Below are positions 31,806 through 42,971 of a stretch of 64,000 nt of DNA, in pieces. A program made the translations under genes and the position numbers. The notes below the pieces were generated by a model, which was not told the origin of the DNA, did no database searches, and worked only from the letters and a program-made list of their open reading frames with translations. The DNA is taken from the NCBI GenBank assembly GCA_947650285.1, contig CANTFL010001216.1, positions 124,001 to 188,000 on the forward strand. The letters are read 5' to 3'. The DNA is from Hyaloperonospora brassicae (Eukaryota; Oomycota; Peronosporomycetes; Peronosporales; Peronosporaceae). The number at the start of each line of letters is the position of its first letter. The stretch's first letter is position 1.

Positions 31806-33155
31806 TCTTCTGACTTTCAAAGAAGAAGGAGATGGAGGAACGCAATGTATACTGAACGCGAGTCACCCAACACGGGAAGCCACAGCGCAGCGTAAACATG
31901 TTCGACCACTGGTTTAATGGCTCGAGCGACCGAAGAAGGGGGCGGAAGTGAGTGTCGTTCTGTCGCTATTGGCCCAGTTTTTGATTGTATGCGATGAGAC
32001 GCAGTTCGTTGGGGTACAAACTGTCGTCTTTGCGCCGTCGAAAGTCCACACGTCAATGTGTGCAATAGCGCCACGTCGTTCGGTACTTCTTCTGTCAGAC
32101 GTTAGTGTCTCTCTTGTTTGTCGACGCCCCTTCCGTCGCGATTCCTCTTGAGTCGTTACAGTATCGCTGTGCTGGGGCTTGGAACAGAGCGGGAGACCGA
32201 ATTGCGGTCAATGCGTGCGAGGGAGAAGACACACGACGCACGTGTCGCAGTGTATCCGTCGGCGATACCGAGTGACAGATAGCTGCTATCTTTCGGATAC
32301 AAAGCTATGAGTACTTCCTCACCAACGCTCTGACTGTCGATAGATACCTTTGTGGGACGTCGGAAAAGAACAAGTGAGACACCTGTGGTCCTTTTCGTTG
32401 CCAATGCACACGTACGCTGCTATGCGTGAGACCTCATGTAAAGCGCTGACGAACTACACGTATCAACTTATAGTCTGCGACTGCGCAGCCACGCGACTGC
32501 AAAGATCCGCATCAACTTATGCGACTTCAAAGGGGCTCATGACCAGTCGACAAACACGGGACGCTGCAAATGAAGGCTGAACACGCTTTGACAAGACGCT
32601 GTTCGTCAGTGTCGATCACACCTGTTGCAGCCACTGACCTGCAAAGAGAGATTGGTGTCGCGTCCATGGCAAAGTCGTGCACGTCAGCGCAGTAGATCAG
32701 CGCACCTGGGCTTCGAACGGTCGCAATCACGTGACGAACTACCGCCTTCTCCAATGCATCTGTCCATGCACAACGTGTCGACCAGAACTGGACAGAGGAC
32801 CATCAAAAAAACAAACGCCACTAGGAATACCCCCAGCGAAAGAAGTCAGTGCTGACGAAACCGTCTCGAGCGTCACTAAAAGGCCATTGACACCGAGCAG
32901 ACCGACGTCAATGTCGTCCCGTACGGTCCGTAAAGTCAGGACAAAGTCCCCCATGACCTCTCACAACCGACGACATGTCGTTAAACCGAGGCGTACTACT
33001 CTGTCCAAATGAATGGACGCGAGCACAGCACGTCAAACGTTGCAGAGCTTCCAGTAGATCAAGTGCCTCGACGCCGCACCGGCAGCTCGCGACAGGGCCG
33101 CCACAGCACACGCACACGCACACGCACACGTCCATCCACACACACGCAGAAGATC

Positions 33156-35282
33156 ATGGACGCGATCAATGCGTCTCGACCCGACGTGCTCGGCAAACTG
33201 CCGCAGCTGCAAAACATGGTCAAGCGCGACCCCGAGGGCTATCGCGCCGAGTTCCGCATGCAGCAGCGCCACTTCGAGTCCGAGTACCAGTTGTTCCTTC
33301 TCCAGCCGACGAAAGAGTCGGCGCACTTTGGCGCGCTCGTGATCTTCTTGAGCCACGTCGCCAAGTGCTATCCCGTGGACATGGCCGCGTTCCCTCAGCA
33401 GCTCATCTCTCTGCTGCGCGACCACTACCTCGTCCTCGAGCCCGACCTCCGCAAGACGCTCGTGCAGAGCCTCATGCTGCTGCGCAATCGCGGCCTCATT
33501 GACGCGATCACGCTGCTCAAGCTCTTTTTCGAGCTCTTCCGGTGCCCGGACAAGCGCCTGCGCGAGCTGCTGTACAAACACATTGTCGCGGACCTGCGGC
33601 AGCTGAACGCCACGTCGCGCAATGTCAAAGTGAACAAAGCGCTGCAGAACTTTCTCTTCGAGATGCTCGAGGACGAGAGCGACCACGCAGCGATCAAGTC
33701 GCTGCAGGTGCTCATGGAGCTCTTCAAGCGCAAGATCTGGCACGACCAGCGCAGTGTCAATGTGATTGCCACGGCGTGCACGAGTTCGAACACGAAGCTG
33801 CTTGTGATGGCGCTGAGCTTTTTCCTGGGCATTGACGACGACATTCTCGAGGACGAAGAGCAGCAGAAGAAAGAGAAGAAGGCGCTCGTGCCGGTCGACT
33901 TCCACGCGCACTCGAAGAAGACGAAGAAGCGGCAGCGGGACACGTTGCAAGCGCTCTACAAGAACAAACGCGCTCGGAAACGCGACCTCACGTTCATGAC
34001 GACGTTCCCGGCCATTGAGCTGCTCAACGATCCACAGGGCGTTGTCGAGCGGCAGCTGAAGCTGCTCAAGCGCTGCACAGAGCGCTTCGAGGTCAAGTTA
34101 CTGATGATGAACTTCATCGGTCGGGTCGTGGGCTTCCACAAGCTCGTGCTGCTGCCGTTCTACCCGCTGCTCCAGCGCTACCTGCAGTCGCACCAGCAGA
34201 GCGTGACGGCCATTTTGGCGTACCTGGTGCAGTCGTGTCACGACGAGATTCCCCCCGAAGAGCTCCTGCCCATTGTCAAGAGCATTGCCCACAACTTTGT
34301 CACCGAGCGCTGTTCGTCCGAAGTGATTGCCGTCGGGATCAATGCACTGCGAGAGCTCTTCCGCCGCATTCCACTGCTGCTCGAGTGCGACGGCATTGAC
34401 GTGTTGGTAGCCGACTTGATCCAGTACAACCGCGTGCGCGACAAGACGGTCGTCATGGCCGCTCGGGGCGTTTTGAACCTCATTCGCCAAGTCCATCCGG
34501 CGCTGCTCAGGCGCAAAGACCGCGGCAAGTTCTACACAGAGGCCGCGAGACCCCATCGCTTTGGCGAACTCGTTGCAAGCGAAGGCGTAGACGGCGCCGA
34601 CCTGTTGGCCGAAGCGGAAGCTGCTGGACGCTTTGACAACGACGAGAACGGACGGGACGGGTGGGAAGTGGCGTCATTGACGTCGGACGTCGAGGGATCG
34701 GACGACGAAGAGTGGGTGGACGTTTCATCCGATGCCGGCGCTAACGAGGACGAAGAGGCGCACTCGGACCCGATGGGCGCAGCAGCTGAAGTGGCAAATG
34801 AGACCGTCGACGAGTGCAATGAGGCGGAGACGACGGAGCAGTCGGACCGATTGGATGCGCGTCGTATTTTGACCCCTCTGGACTTTGAGCGCATTGAGAT
34901 GCTCAGGAAGGAACGGGACGCCGCGCTGCGGGACCCCAAGTCGCGGAGTAAGCGCAAAGCCGAAGGCGATGCGGCGCAAGCGAGTTCCGATGCGACGAAA
35001 GTGAACCCAACGGACCTCGAGGGGTACGCGAAGAAGAAGCGCTTGACGCAGGAGGAGCGGCTGCGCGTGGTGCTGGAAGGCCGAGAGGACTACAAGCACA
35101 AGCGCTCGGGCGGCGGCACGACCAACTCGGAGAAGAAGCGGCTCAAGCACTTTATGATGATCAAGAAGAGCAAATCGGTGCAGTCGAAGGTGCTCGTGTC
35201 GGCTCGGCAGGTGCAGGCACAGAAGAATCGCGTTGTGAAGAAGATCCTCAAGCACGACGCGAAGAAGCGGCGCAAGATCTAG
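33156..35282 (+). CDS. SDA1: 60S ribosome biogenesis protein SDA1
   Basis: 708 residues in one exon. The frame is open from an ATG at 33009, but the 49 extra codons are CA-repeat-encoded (RTRTRTRP) and not conserved. ATG 33156 (MDAINASRPDVLGKLPQLQN) places the family N-terminus LPQLQNMVKRDP directly at the start. Other family blocks are FLSHVAKCYP, LLRNRGLIDAITLLKLFFELF, RCPDKRLR, ERFEVKLLMMNFIGRVVG and FVTERCSSEVIAVGINALRE, followed by acidic stretches with DGWEVASLTSDVEGSDDEEW and a lysine-rich tail ending KHDAKKRRKI. SDA1 is nucleolar and nuclear and is needed for export and maturation of the large ribosomal subunit. Length equals that of the human protein (687). A GTCC microsatellite follows at 35345. 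Confidence 0.95.
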   Translation: MDAINASRPDVLGKLPQLQNMVKRDPEGYRAEFRMQQRHFESEYQLFLLQPTKESAHFGALVIFLSHVAKCYPVDMAAFPQQLISLLRDHYLVLEPDLRKTLVQSLMLLRNRGLIDAITLLKLFFELFRCPDKRLRELLYKHIVADLRQLNATSRNVKVNKALQNFLFEMLEDESDHAAIKSLQVLMELFKRKIWHDQRSVNVIATACTSSNTKLLVMALSFFLGIDDDILEDEEQQKKEKKALVPVDFHAHSKKTKKRQRDTLQALYKNKRARKRDLTFMTTFPAIELLNDPQGVVERQLKLLKRCTERFEVKLLMMNFIGRVVGFHKLVLLPFYPLLQRYLQSHQQSVTAILAYLVQSCHDEIPPEELLPIVKSIAHNFVTERCSSEVIAVGINALRELFRRIPLLLECDGIDVLVADLIQYNRVRDKTVVMAARGVLNLIRQVHPALLRRKDRGKFYTEAARPHRFGELVASEGVDGADLLAEAEAAGRFDNDENGRDGWEVASLTSDVEGSDDEEWVDVSSDAGANEDEEAHSDPMGAAAEVANETVDECNEAETTEQSDRLDARRILTPLDFERIEMLRKERDAALRDPKSRSKRKAEGDAAQASSDATKVNPTDLEGYAKKKRLTQEERLRVVLEGREDYKHKRSGGGTTNSEKKRLKHFMMIKKSKSVQSKVLVSARQVQAQKNRVVKKILKHDAKKRRKI

Positions 35283-35344
35283 CGATAGTTCCATGCGAAC
35301 GGCAGTTGATTCGAGTGCGTTGCTGGGACACGTGCCGACTGAAA

Positions 35345-35377
35345 GTCCGTCCGTCCGTCCGTCCGTCCGTTCGTCCG
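35345..35377. repeat. (GTCC)n microsatellite
   Basis: About eight GTCC units with one TTCG change, in the short stretch between the converging SDA1 and sugar transporter genes. Confidence 0.85.
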
Positions 35378-35579
35378 TGCGCTCTGTACACTGTGCTGTG
35401 CCTGCTCAAGGAGACAGTCAGTCAGTCCCACACGTTATACACCGAAGGCCATTGTTTGCTCCCGCTAGCACTTTATTGTCACGCGTCCTCTCTCTTGTGC
35501 CCGTCCGCGGTGCCTTCTACTGCAACGAGTCCATGTGCACAGCTTCTCTTACGCGCTGGCTGGCCACGTGGTTCATTCT

Positions 35580-37128
35580 TCATCTCATGGACTGCTGCTT
35601 CGACTGGAGCTCCTCCTGGATCTCTTGGATGGTCTTGCCCTTCGTCTCCGGCACGTACTTGAAGATAAAGGCGAGCGCCAAGCACAGCGAAATGCCAAAC
35701 GGCACAAACGTGTACTGGCCCAGACTGCTTTGCATGGTCGGAAACATGAGCCCGACCAGGAAGCTGCACAACCAGTTCACCATCGTGGCAATGCTCATGG
35801 CGGTCGGTCGCGGCTTGGCAGGGAACATCTCGGCGACAATCAACCACGGAATCGGACCCAACCCGATCTCAAAGAACCACACAAAGCACATGACACCGCC
35901 CACACTGACCATGCTTGCAAACGGAAGTGCGTCCATCAAGCCCAGCGTCAGCACGACGCTCGAGACGATCATTCCCGAGGCAGAGTATATCAGCAGCGGT
36001 CGACGACCGGCCGTGTCCATGAGCACAAGTGCAACGCCAGTGGCAAGCACGTTCACCGTATACACCAGCGTCGCCCCGACCAACGGGTCCTTCAAGCCCA
36101 CGTTCTTGAAGAAAGAGCTTGCGTAAAACATGACGGCATTGATGCCGCTAAACTGCTGCGATATCTGCAGCACGACAGCTGCCACGAGCGGGAAGCGCAC
36201 GCTCTTGTCCGTGAGCACGGCCCAGATGCCTGTGTTGGCACCCGATTCGTTGTCACTGGCCGAGCAGATGCTGTCGATTTCCTCGTACACGTCGTTCGAG
36301 CCACGCAAGCGACGCAGGATGTCGGCCGCCTCCTTTGGTCGGTTCTTCGTAAGCAGCCACCGCGGACTTTCCGTGAGCAGCGACGCCAGCGCGAGCTGCA
36401 AGATGCCGGGTATGGCCGTGAAGCCAAACAAAAAGCGCCAACCAGGTTGCGTGAGGCCGTAGCTCTCGCCAGAGAAGCTGAACGCCAAGAGCCCAGCGAC
36501 CAAGACGCCAATGACCATAAACAGCTGATACCCGGTCCCCAGCGCTCCCCGCAGGTTCGGCGGCGCGAGTTCGCCCAAGTACAGCGGCACGACCACACTG
36601 ACTGTGCCGGACGCAAAGCCGACGAGGAAGCGGCCCAGGATCAGGGCGTAAATGTTGACCGCGAGCGCCATGATGGCGCCTGCAATGATAAAGAGGAACG
36701 AGTCCACGAGCAGCGCCTTCTTCCGCCCGAGGGCTGTGCTCATGTGGCCGGCCGTGAGCGAGCCAATGGGGCCGCCAATGGCAAAGATCGAGACGCAGAT
36801 GGCCCACTGCATGTCCGAGTGGCCGGGGAAGATGAGGTCGGGGTTCACGCCGCCCGTCACGCCCGTGTTGTAGCCAAACTGGAACGCACTCATGAGCGCG
36901 ACGCCGCAGCTCAGGAGCAACGGGAACGTGTAGCCAGGCTCGGGGAACTCGTCGTCTGCGCCCAGCAGCGGCTGGTCTTCGCCCCGGGCCACGAGGTTCG
37001 TGAAGGAGCCCCAGGAGCTGCGCGTCTTGAGGCTCGAGGAGCTGCGCTCGCGCTGGAACGACTGCCGCCGCATGCCCGGGAGGACCGAGAACGGCAGCTC
37101 GTGGTACAGCCGCTTCTGCTCTTCGACT

Positions 37129-37162
<34 letters not shown>

Positions 37163-37406
37163 AGAGGGGGCAGACACATTACAAGAAGCGGTGAGGTTAG
37201 AAGGGGATGGGACGAGGACACACTGTGGCAGACTTCGACACAGAGAGTCATAGAGTGAGTGAGTGCGTGCGTGGGTGGGGATGGGGCGTACCGTAGAACT
37301 GGAGATTCTGTGCCGTGTTGCAGCGTCTCTTGAGGCCCTCCGCGACTTTGAGGTCGGCCCAACTGCCGTTTGTGCCGAGCGCGACGTCGCTCTGGGAGTG
37401 CTGCAT
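35580..37406 (-). CDS. Sugar transporter, major facilitator superfamily (GLUT/SLC2-like)
   Basis: Two exons on the minus strand: 37406-37292 and 37126-35580. The 165-base intron has donor GTACGC at 37291 and acceptor CTGCCAG ending at 37127. Splicing phase 1 links QNLQFY to VEEQKRLYHELPFSV and gives 553 residues. Without exon 1 the frame would start at MRRQSFQRER (37073). The membrane part has twelve expected helices and the sugar porter signatures: GRKKALLVDSF, GRFLVGFASGTVSVV with PLYLGELAPPNLRG, ESPRWLL, QQFSGINAVMFY, DTAGRRPLL, GPIPWLIVAEMFP and PETKGKT. These mark a facilitator or proton symporter for hexoses, probably in the plasma membrane; the substrate is not determined. The intron contains a (GA)15 run which on the sense strand is a CT tract directly before the acceptor. 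The N-terminal 80 residues are hydrophilic. Confidence 0.92.
37132..37161. repeat. (AG)15 microsatellite inside the sugar transporter intron
   Basis: On the sense (minus) strand this is (CT)15, ending five bases from the splice acceptor. It therefore occupies the place of the polypyrimidine tract. Confidence 0.95.
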
Positions 37407-39565
37407 CGCTTCTCTCTCTCTGTCTCTCTGTCTGTCTGTCTGTCTCTATAGGTCGATAGGTCTGTAGGTCTGTAAGTGACTCTCTGTGGACTGGTGGGGG
37501 CACTGGCGTTCGTTCGTTCGTTCGTTCGTTCGTTGCGTGCGACGCGACTGGTGGCGTTCACGTGGCGAAAGGTGCGGCGGGTGACGAGAGACCGACTTGG
37601 GGAAAGATACGCACTGAGAGAGCGAGTGGGGTGCGGAGTCGCGCAAGATCGCGGGCGTCGGTGGGTTTGGGTGCGCGTTTCCGTGCGTTGTGCTGGTAGG
37701 ACAGTGGGCGATGGGATTATGTGTGCGGACCTTCTGCTCGGATTTGTCGCTCGACGCATATGCGCAATTGTATGGACGGCGACGCACGACGCGGCCGAAT
37801 CGTTTGCTGTGTGCTCGCGATCCGTCCGACTCCTGTGCCCATCTGCTTTGCTATTTGACAGGTTATGTGTGTTCGAATGTGAGTAAATCTGTGTCTGTCT
37901 GTTCCATTGTGCCAGTGATATCGACGGCCACTTGTCAATAGTTGTGCTCGAAGTAGCACTTGTGCGGAGTCAGAGCCTCAGCCTTCAGCTCTGATGTTGA
38001 TGCGACGCTCAGAGGGAATAGTCAGAAAGAGCTCGGGCTTGAAATGTGATCTCGAGGTCCGCGACGGGCGACAGTGGGAATGGCTGCAATACGATTGAAA
38101 ACCTGAGAACAATGTTGTGACACGACACTGTCGACGTACCAGTGGAGCGACAATGCCGCGATCTTCTTCAGATTCGCCACGAGCACTCACTCCATTTCAC
38201 GAAACAACAGTTAAAGTGTGTATCTGTAAGCCGAAGAGGGTACAGCTCAATGTTCTGGAGAGAGCAACGACAAAGAAAAGCAGCAGTTACGACGAGGTCG
38301 CGGTGCGAATGGATCACCGATCGAACCCCGTCACGTATGTTTGGAGGCTATTTTCCTTGATCTTTTGTCGCTTGGTGTCCGCAACTAATGTGTAAAGCAT
38401 TCCAACCAGGTGAATGCGGACCTAATGATACATCATTTGATCTGTCGTACCGTCAAGAAACCTTGAGAATGAATGCCAAGTTCAGTGACTTCAGTGTGTA
38501 CACGATGCAGAGAGTACAGTCAAAGTGAAAAAGATACTGATCATAAGCCAATTGCTAACCGTTAAACCCCTACCGTTTGTCTCGACAATTGAGAAACAGC
38601 ACTGCGATCTGCAGCTCATTTAATGTTCGTCTTGCCTCGATCTGTCAGCGTGCAGTACACCAAGCGATTCACACAAAGATAAGCACTTACGTTGCTCCGG
38701 CCACGTCGATGGTGTGTCAATTGTGGTGAGTACAGCAGTTTACCTCACCAGCTCTGTGCAAAATGAGAAGAGAGCATTCCTGAACTGGAAACGCATTCTT
38801 CGGATAGTGAAAGCCCATTCGCATTGCAGGAAGTCGTAACATTCAGGACGGCCATACTCCACTGCGAGTCAACAAATCTGGAGACGCTTCACACACGTGT
38901 CGCTGCTTGTAGCTAGAGCCATACCTGCTGACGTATACGTCGTAGATCTTTTGTTGCACGCACGTGCGACACATCCGCAGCACAATACATTTACAGCTCG
39001 CAGGCGAGTTGTGACGCACGTTCTGTTTTGCCAATTGTTGCACGTCTAGCGAGAAATAGTCCTGGACGCAGTAGACGTCAATTACTACATGACGCCGAGA
39101 CCGACTGAGCGACTGCGGTTTGAATGAACGTGCAATGTAAGTTCTTCTGTTTTGCTGCAAGTTACTTTGGCATGTGCAAGCACTGAAAAATAAAAGTGTT
39201 TCTGCCACAATAGGAGCCGCAGCGGGTGCAGGCACGTCGAACACGCAAAACACTCACACAGTGACTGACGCGTTCATGGAAAAAGCAGATTGGCTACAAC
39301 GACACAATCACACGTAGCCAGCTCATGAAGGATCTCATTGCCGGTGGCGGTCTCTTTCTAAATAACGACCAACAAGGGTACCATGACATTCATTAGTCAT
39401 GCAAGGCAAGACAAGGTCAACCACAAAGCACACGTGAAGGCAAATACGATACCTTGTTTGCCAGTCATACGCTTTCTTCCTATCAGCTCGTCCATCATCC
39501 TGCACTAGCCTGGCTTGTCCGACTTCACGCCATCACTTCTTCATGTCGGCGATGTGCCAAACGAT
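37407..39565. other. Intergenic stretch without a supported gene
   Basis: 2.1 kb upstream of the sugar transporter and downstream of SmB. Apart from the two simple repeats near 37410-37534 only short overlapping frames occur. No RNA gene or element was recognised. Confidence 0.5.
37508..37534. repeat. (GTTC)n microsatellite
   Basis: Close to seven units of GTTC about 100 bases upstream of the sugar transporter start. A mixed CT/GTCT tract also lies at 37410-37446. Confidence 0.85.
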
Positions 39566-40631
39566 TTACTGTCCCGGTGGACCTCGCATGCCAGGCGGTG
39601 GACCTGGTGGCCCACGCATGCCCTGGGGAGGCATCATGCCCGGCGGTGGTCCCATTCCCGGTGGCGGGCCCATTCCCATTCCAAGTGGCGGGCCCATACC
39701 AGGAGGGGGCATTCCCATGCTTGGCATGGGTCGAGGAGGAGGCATCATACCGCCGGGAAGTCCGGGCATACCACCGGGAAGTCCGGGCATACCGCGACCT
39801 CGGCCGTACGCCTGCGGCTGTGCCATTGCTGCCACTGTAACCAAATACATCACAACACGTACACGACACAATACCGACGTTAGCCGAGCTTTCCAGTGCA
39901 CAGAACGGCGACGTCGCAGTGGCTCGTGGGTGTGGCCGACTCCATCAGACTAAGATCGTAGGCAGTAGTTTCCTATATTGTGCTCAGTCGGGTTCGGATA
40001 AAAAATCGACCGTGCGCCCGATCACTTATCTGTTCGTGTAATCACTTGGAGCCAGCCAGCCAGCCACACTCACCCACACACTCACATACACACACTCACA
40101 CACACACAGGCTACGACGTTGCCGTACCCATCAAGAGGTACGTCGCCAGGCAAACGAGTCGAAATGCATCAACACGAAAGCAAAGAGAGCAAGTGTACCT
40201 TGTCCCGGCTGCATCATGCCCGAGGGCGGCCCCCCAATGCCCCGCATCGGCGCCATAAGTCCCATCGGCAGTGCACCCGCTCCCATGGGCGCAGTGGGAA
40301 TGCCCCGTCCAGCTGCCCGAGCGACGCCCGGTCCGTTGGGCCCCACCGTCTCGTTCTCCTTGGCCAGAGGCGGCCCTTCGACCGTCAGCGACACGACGCT
40401 CTCGCCCCGCAGCAGCACGAGGCCCAAGTGGCGCTTTTCCACGCGCTCTTCCGACACGCTCAGCTTCACTTTGGCGCGCAGGGTCCGGAACTCTTCGCAG
40501 TCGCCCAACACTAAGTTCATGTGCTTGTCGAACGCCATAAAGTACCCCACGAGCACGCGCGAGTCCTGCAGCGTCACCTTCATGCGGTAGTTGATGTAGT
40601 TGAGCATCTTACTGCTCTTGGACATCACCAT
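39566..40631 (-). CDS. SNRPB: Small nuclear ribonucleoprotein SmB/B'
   Basis: Two coding exons on the minus strand: 40631-40199 and 39834-39566. The 364-base intron has donor GTACAC at 40198 and acceptor GGTTACAG ending at 39835, phase 1. The product is 233 residues (human SmB 231-240). Start [17 protein letters not shown] fits the family N-terminus. Sm motif 1 is seen as [15 protein letters not shown] and Sm motif 2 as [20 protein letters not shown]. Next come [13 protein letters not shown] repeats and, after the intron, GRGRG and many PPPGM repeats ending in MRGPPGQ, which is the usual tail. SmB is part of the heptameric ring on U1, U2, U4 and U5 snRNAs. Just before the ATG on the sense strand lies a CT-rich tract and AAG, so an intron in the 5' leader with its acceptor at or near the start codon is likely. 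Confidence 0.94.
40047..40108. repeat. CCAG and CA-rich low-complexity tract in the SmB intron
   Basis: A CCAG triplet of repeats is followed by CA/CACT-rich sequence, all inside the SmB intron. On the sense strand it is GT- and GTGA-rich. Confidence 0.7.
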
Positions 40632-40672
40632 CTTGACACGACACACAGAGGGGGATAGACAGAGGGACACAC

Positions 40673-40694
40673 AGAGAGAGAGAGAGAGAGAGAG
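40673..40694. repeat. (AG)11 microsatellite upstream of the SmB start
   Basis: On the SmB sense strand this is a CT run about 40 bases before the ATG, in the likely leader intron. Confidence 0.9.
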
Positions 40695-41932
40695 GCTCTG
40701 CGAGGCAGGAGGCGGTCCTAAACGCCACTCTTCCACTCGCTCCGTGACTTGGTCAAGTGCCTCGTTTAGTCGTTTTCGTGGGTTTTCCACCAACCTTCGT
40801 GGATCGAGGAGAGGGCAGACCGTAAAGTAAGAAACGTGCTTTTTTGCCATGACGAAAAGCAGTGCGAGAAACAAGTAGCTTTGTTTCCAGATGTGCCACC
40901 AAAAGAAGCAGCAGGACCTTTTTTCGATGGCATTTGTTTCGATGGCATAAGTTGTGGGTACATCGTGCACTTGTTACGATGGCACGTCGTGCGATGCTCA
41001 CGCGCAGCTGACACAATCGCTTCGTTGGATCCACTAACATATTCGTGCGAGATGATACGTAGCAGTTCAGCTGGAAACGCACATCTTTTACACCACTTTG
41101 GGCTGAGGTTGTACTGCTCGGGTCGAGCTGTTCTTCCTTAGTTGCCGCATGGACCAACGTCTTGAGCAGACATGCACGTCACACTGACGACCCATGAGTT
41201 TTGCGGACTGACGTATCACTCCCTCGCGACTGCGACTGGATTGACGATATCTCGGGTCTCTCAACTCGATAAGCACAATATGTTTTTGACCGGTGCTTCA
41301 CGCGGTGGACAAACAGATTGACGACATCGTTATCCAGCTCCACTACTGCGTCATCTTCTCGTTGGTGAAGACTTACACAAACGTTTATATGGTGCGCCAT
41401 GTTGCTCAAGCTGGATCTGCCACGCAATTGGTCTTACCACGAACGCCGAGCTCACTTCTGCCAAATTGCGTCACAAGTCTTCATGAAGCAAACGGTATTG
41501 TCAATCACTTCCTCCACGCAGCAGCACAACCAATGGCGAGTTGGTAGGACATGCTGCTACCTTGCACGAATAAGAGCAACAAGGTCGTGTCAGTCGGTAG
41601 TCAACAAACAGCTTGATTGCAGCACACATGTCAAAGCGTACCCTCCAGGAGGCCGAGTACATCCCCACTTGTTTCTGGAGAAGGTCTGCTCGGAACCAGC
41701 CGAGAGTCTCCTTTTTACTGCTGCTAGTCACGTCACGTTGCTATTGACTTCGACCACTCGCTTTTTCTCGTGCAAACGACAACGGGACGGAGTATACGCT
41801 ACAGATCTGCTTTCGACGACAGCAACAGTCTGACTTCGTGTCCCCACCACTTCGACTGCAAACGTAAAGCAGTGTTCGATCGCCAAACTCGAGAGGAACT
41901 AATGATATCAGGCGCTGGCTTCGCGCTATTCC
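40695..41932. other. Intergenic stretch without a supported gene
   Basis: Between the SmB leader region and the end of the zinc-finger-like gene. It should contain the SmB promoter and first non-coding exon, which I cannot place. Short frames only. Confidence 0.5.
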
Positions 41933-42859
41933 CTACAACTCGAAGCCGCTGCTAGAATGTCCAGTGCCGTCCGTGTCGCTATGGCTTCTGCCAGCACCGT
42001 CTTCACCCAGGCTCTCCTTATCACAAGGTGTTGTGTTTTTCTTGCGTCGTTTCATCACGACATCAATAGCGTGCGAGAATGCCGACGCTGGTGCTTTTCC
42101 ATGTGGGTTACTGGCCTGCAAGGTATCGATCAACTCCTTCTGTACATCGATCATTTCGCCCATCTTTCCCACAAGCTCCTGAAACCGCTGGTCCATGAGT
42201 GCAACAAACTGCATCATTAGCGCACTCGTTGGGTCGACATGCTCAGCAGACACCTCTACCGTCGATGCTGCTGCTGAGCGTTTGCTGCCTCGTGCTTGCT
42301 CCCCTGCGTGCCCACTCGGTGCAGCAGTAGAAACACCGCCACGAATAGGAGTTGGCGTGCTGGATGGGTCGCTCGTTTCCTCTCGCTTCACTTCGACCCC
42401 TTCCGCTTGCACCGGCAGTGGCAGCTGCTGGCTCTGCCCCACTGTGCCAGCTGCCGACTTGGAGTACGACGTCACGGAAGTCTTGTTTCGAACGGGTGAT
42501 CTTGAAGACGGTAAAGACGTGACGTCCACACTGGGAACGTCCCCATCTCTTGTTGCTGCTCCTTCTGCTCCTTCTTCTCCTTCTGTTATTGTTGCTGTTG
42601 TCGTTGCTGTTGTCGCTATTGGAAGGAGTACTGGCGAACCAGCCGCAGTCAGCCCATCGGTTGGGTTCGTGGCCTCGACCGCTTGACGAGCGGTCTCTTC
42701 CCGCGCGACTTCGTACCGACGTCGGTGCTCGACGGAGTAGTCCTCTCCGTTCTTCAGGTGCGCCCTCACGAAGTGCATCTTGAACTTTTGCGTGCGCATC
42801 GTCTTGTTGCAGTGCGGATACGTGCAGATGATGCCATTCTTGTGCTTGTTGCCGACCAT
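41933..42859 (-). CDS. Putative C2H2-like zinc finger protein
   Basis: 308 residues from ATG at 42859 (MVGNKHKNGI); the frame is open a few codons further but only with GTG. Residues 12-34 (CTYPHCNKTMRTQKFKMHF, then VRAH) give the spacing C-x4-C-x11-H-x4-H, a single C2H2-like finger at the extreme N-terminus. After that the chain is rich in T, S, A and E with low-complexity runs (ATTATTTATIT near residue 90). A helical, probably coiled-coil, segment follows near residues 220-255 (LMMQFVALMDQRFQELVG), then a basic KRRKK patch. This layout suggests a DNA- or RNA-binding nuclear protein that self-associates, but I do not recognise a named family. No intron is needed. A CCAAT-type box (CAGCCAAT) lies about 105 bases upstream. 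Confidence 0.75.
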   Translation of the reverse strand: MVGNKHKNGIICTYPHCNKTMRTQKFKMHFVRAHLKNGEDYSVEHRRRYEVAREETARQAVEATNPTDGLTAAGSPVLLPIATTATTTATITEGEEGAEGAATRDGDVPSVDVTSLPSSRSPVRNKTSVTSYSKSAAGTVGQSQQLPLPVQAEGVEVKREETSDPSSTPTPIRGGVSTAAPSGHAGEQARGSKRSAAASTVEVSAEHVDPTSALMMQFVALMDQRFQELVGKMGEMIDVQKELIDTLQASNPHGKAPASAFSHAIDVVMKRRKKNTTPCDKESLGEDGAGRSHSDTDGTGHSSSGFEL

Positions 42860-42948
42860 GAGCGGGAGTGGGTCTGTGTGTGAGAGCACGCGACCGCTTT
42901 TTTGCGAAACAACTTGTGCTTTTTCTAACGTTGGGTTGCGATCGGGCG

Positions 42949-42971
42949 GCTCATTTTTTTATTGGCTGCAA
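42949..42971. promoter_or_regulatory. Divergent promoter: initiator-like site plus CCAAT box
   Basis: On the plus strand GGCTCATTTTTT matches the oomycete initiator core GCTCATTYY and stands about 20 bases before the ATG at 42972. On the minus strand the adjacent CAGCCAAT is a CCAAT box in a suitable place for the zinc-finger-like gene. The two starts are only 112 bases apart. Confidence 0.4.

Larger units (their letters stand above)
31399..33155. other. Divergent intergenic stretch with microsatellites
   Basis: Between the DUF4833-like gene and SDA1. Apart from the AGTG and CT repeats and a CA-rich tract just before SDA1 (33109-33147), no gene, RNA or element was recognised. Confidence 0.5.

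Noticed and set aside
33009..33155. N-terminal extension of SDA1 from the upstream ATG
   Set aside because: The 49 codons are largely encoded by a CA-rich tract. The family N-terminus starts just after ATG 33156.
35535..37253. 572-codon open frame on the plus strand
   Set aside because: Antisense shadow of the sugar transporter, running through its intron microsatellite. Composition is dominated by R, H, E, Q with no domain.
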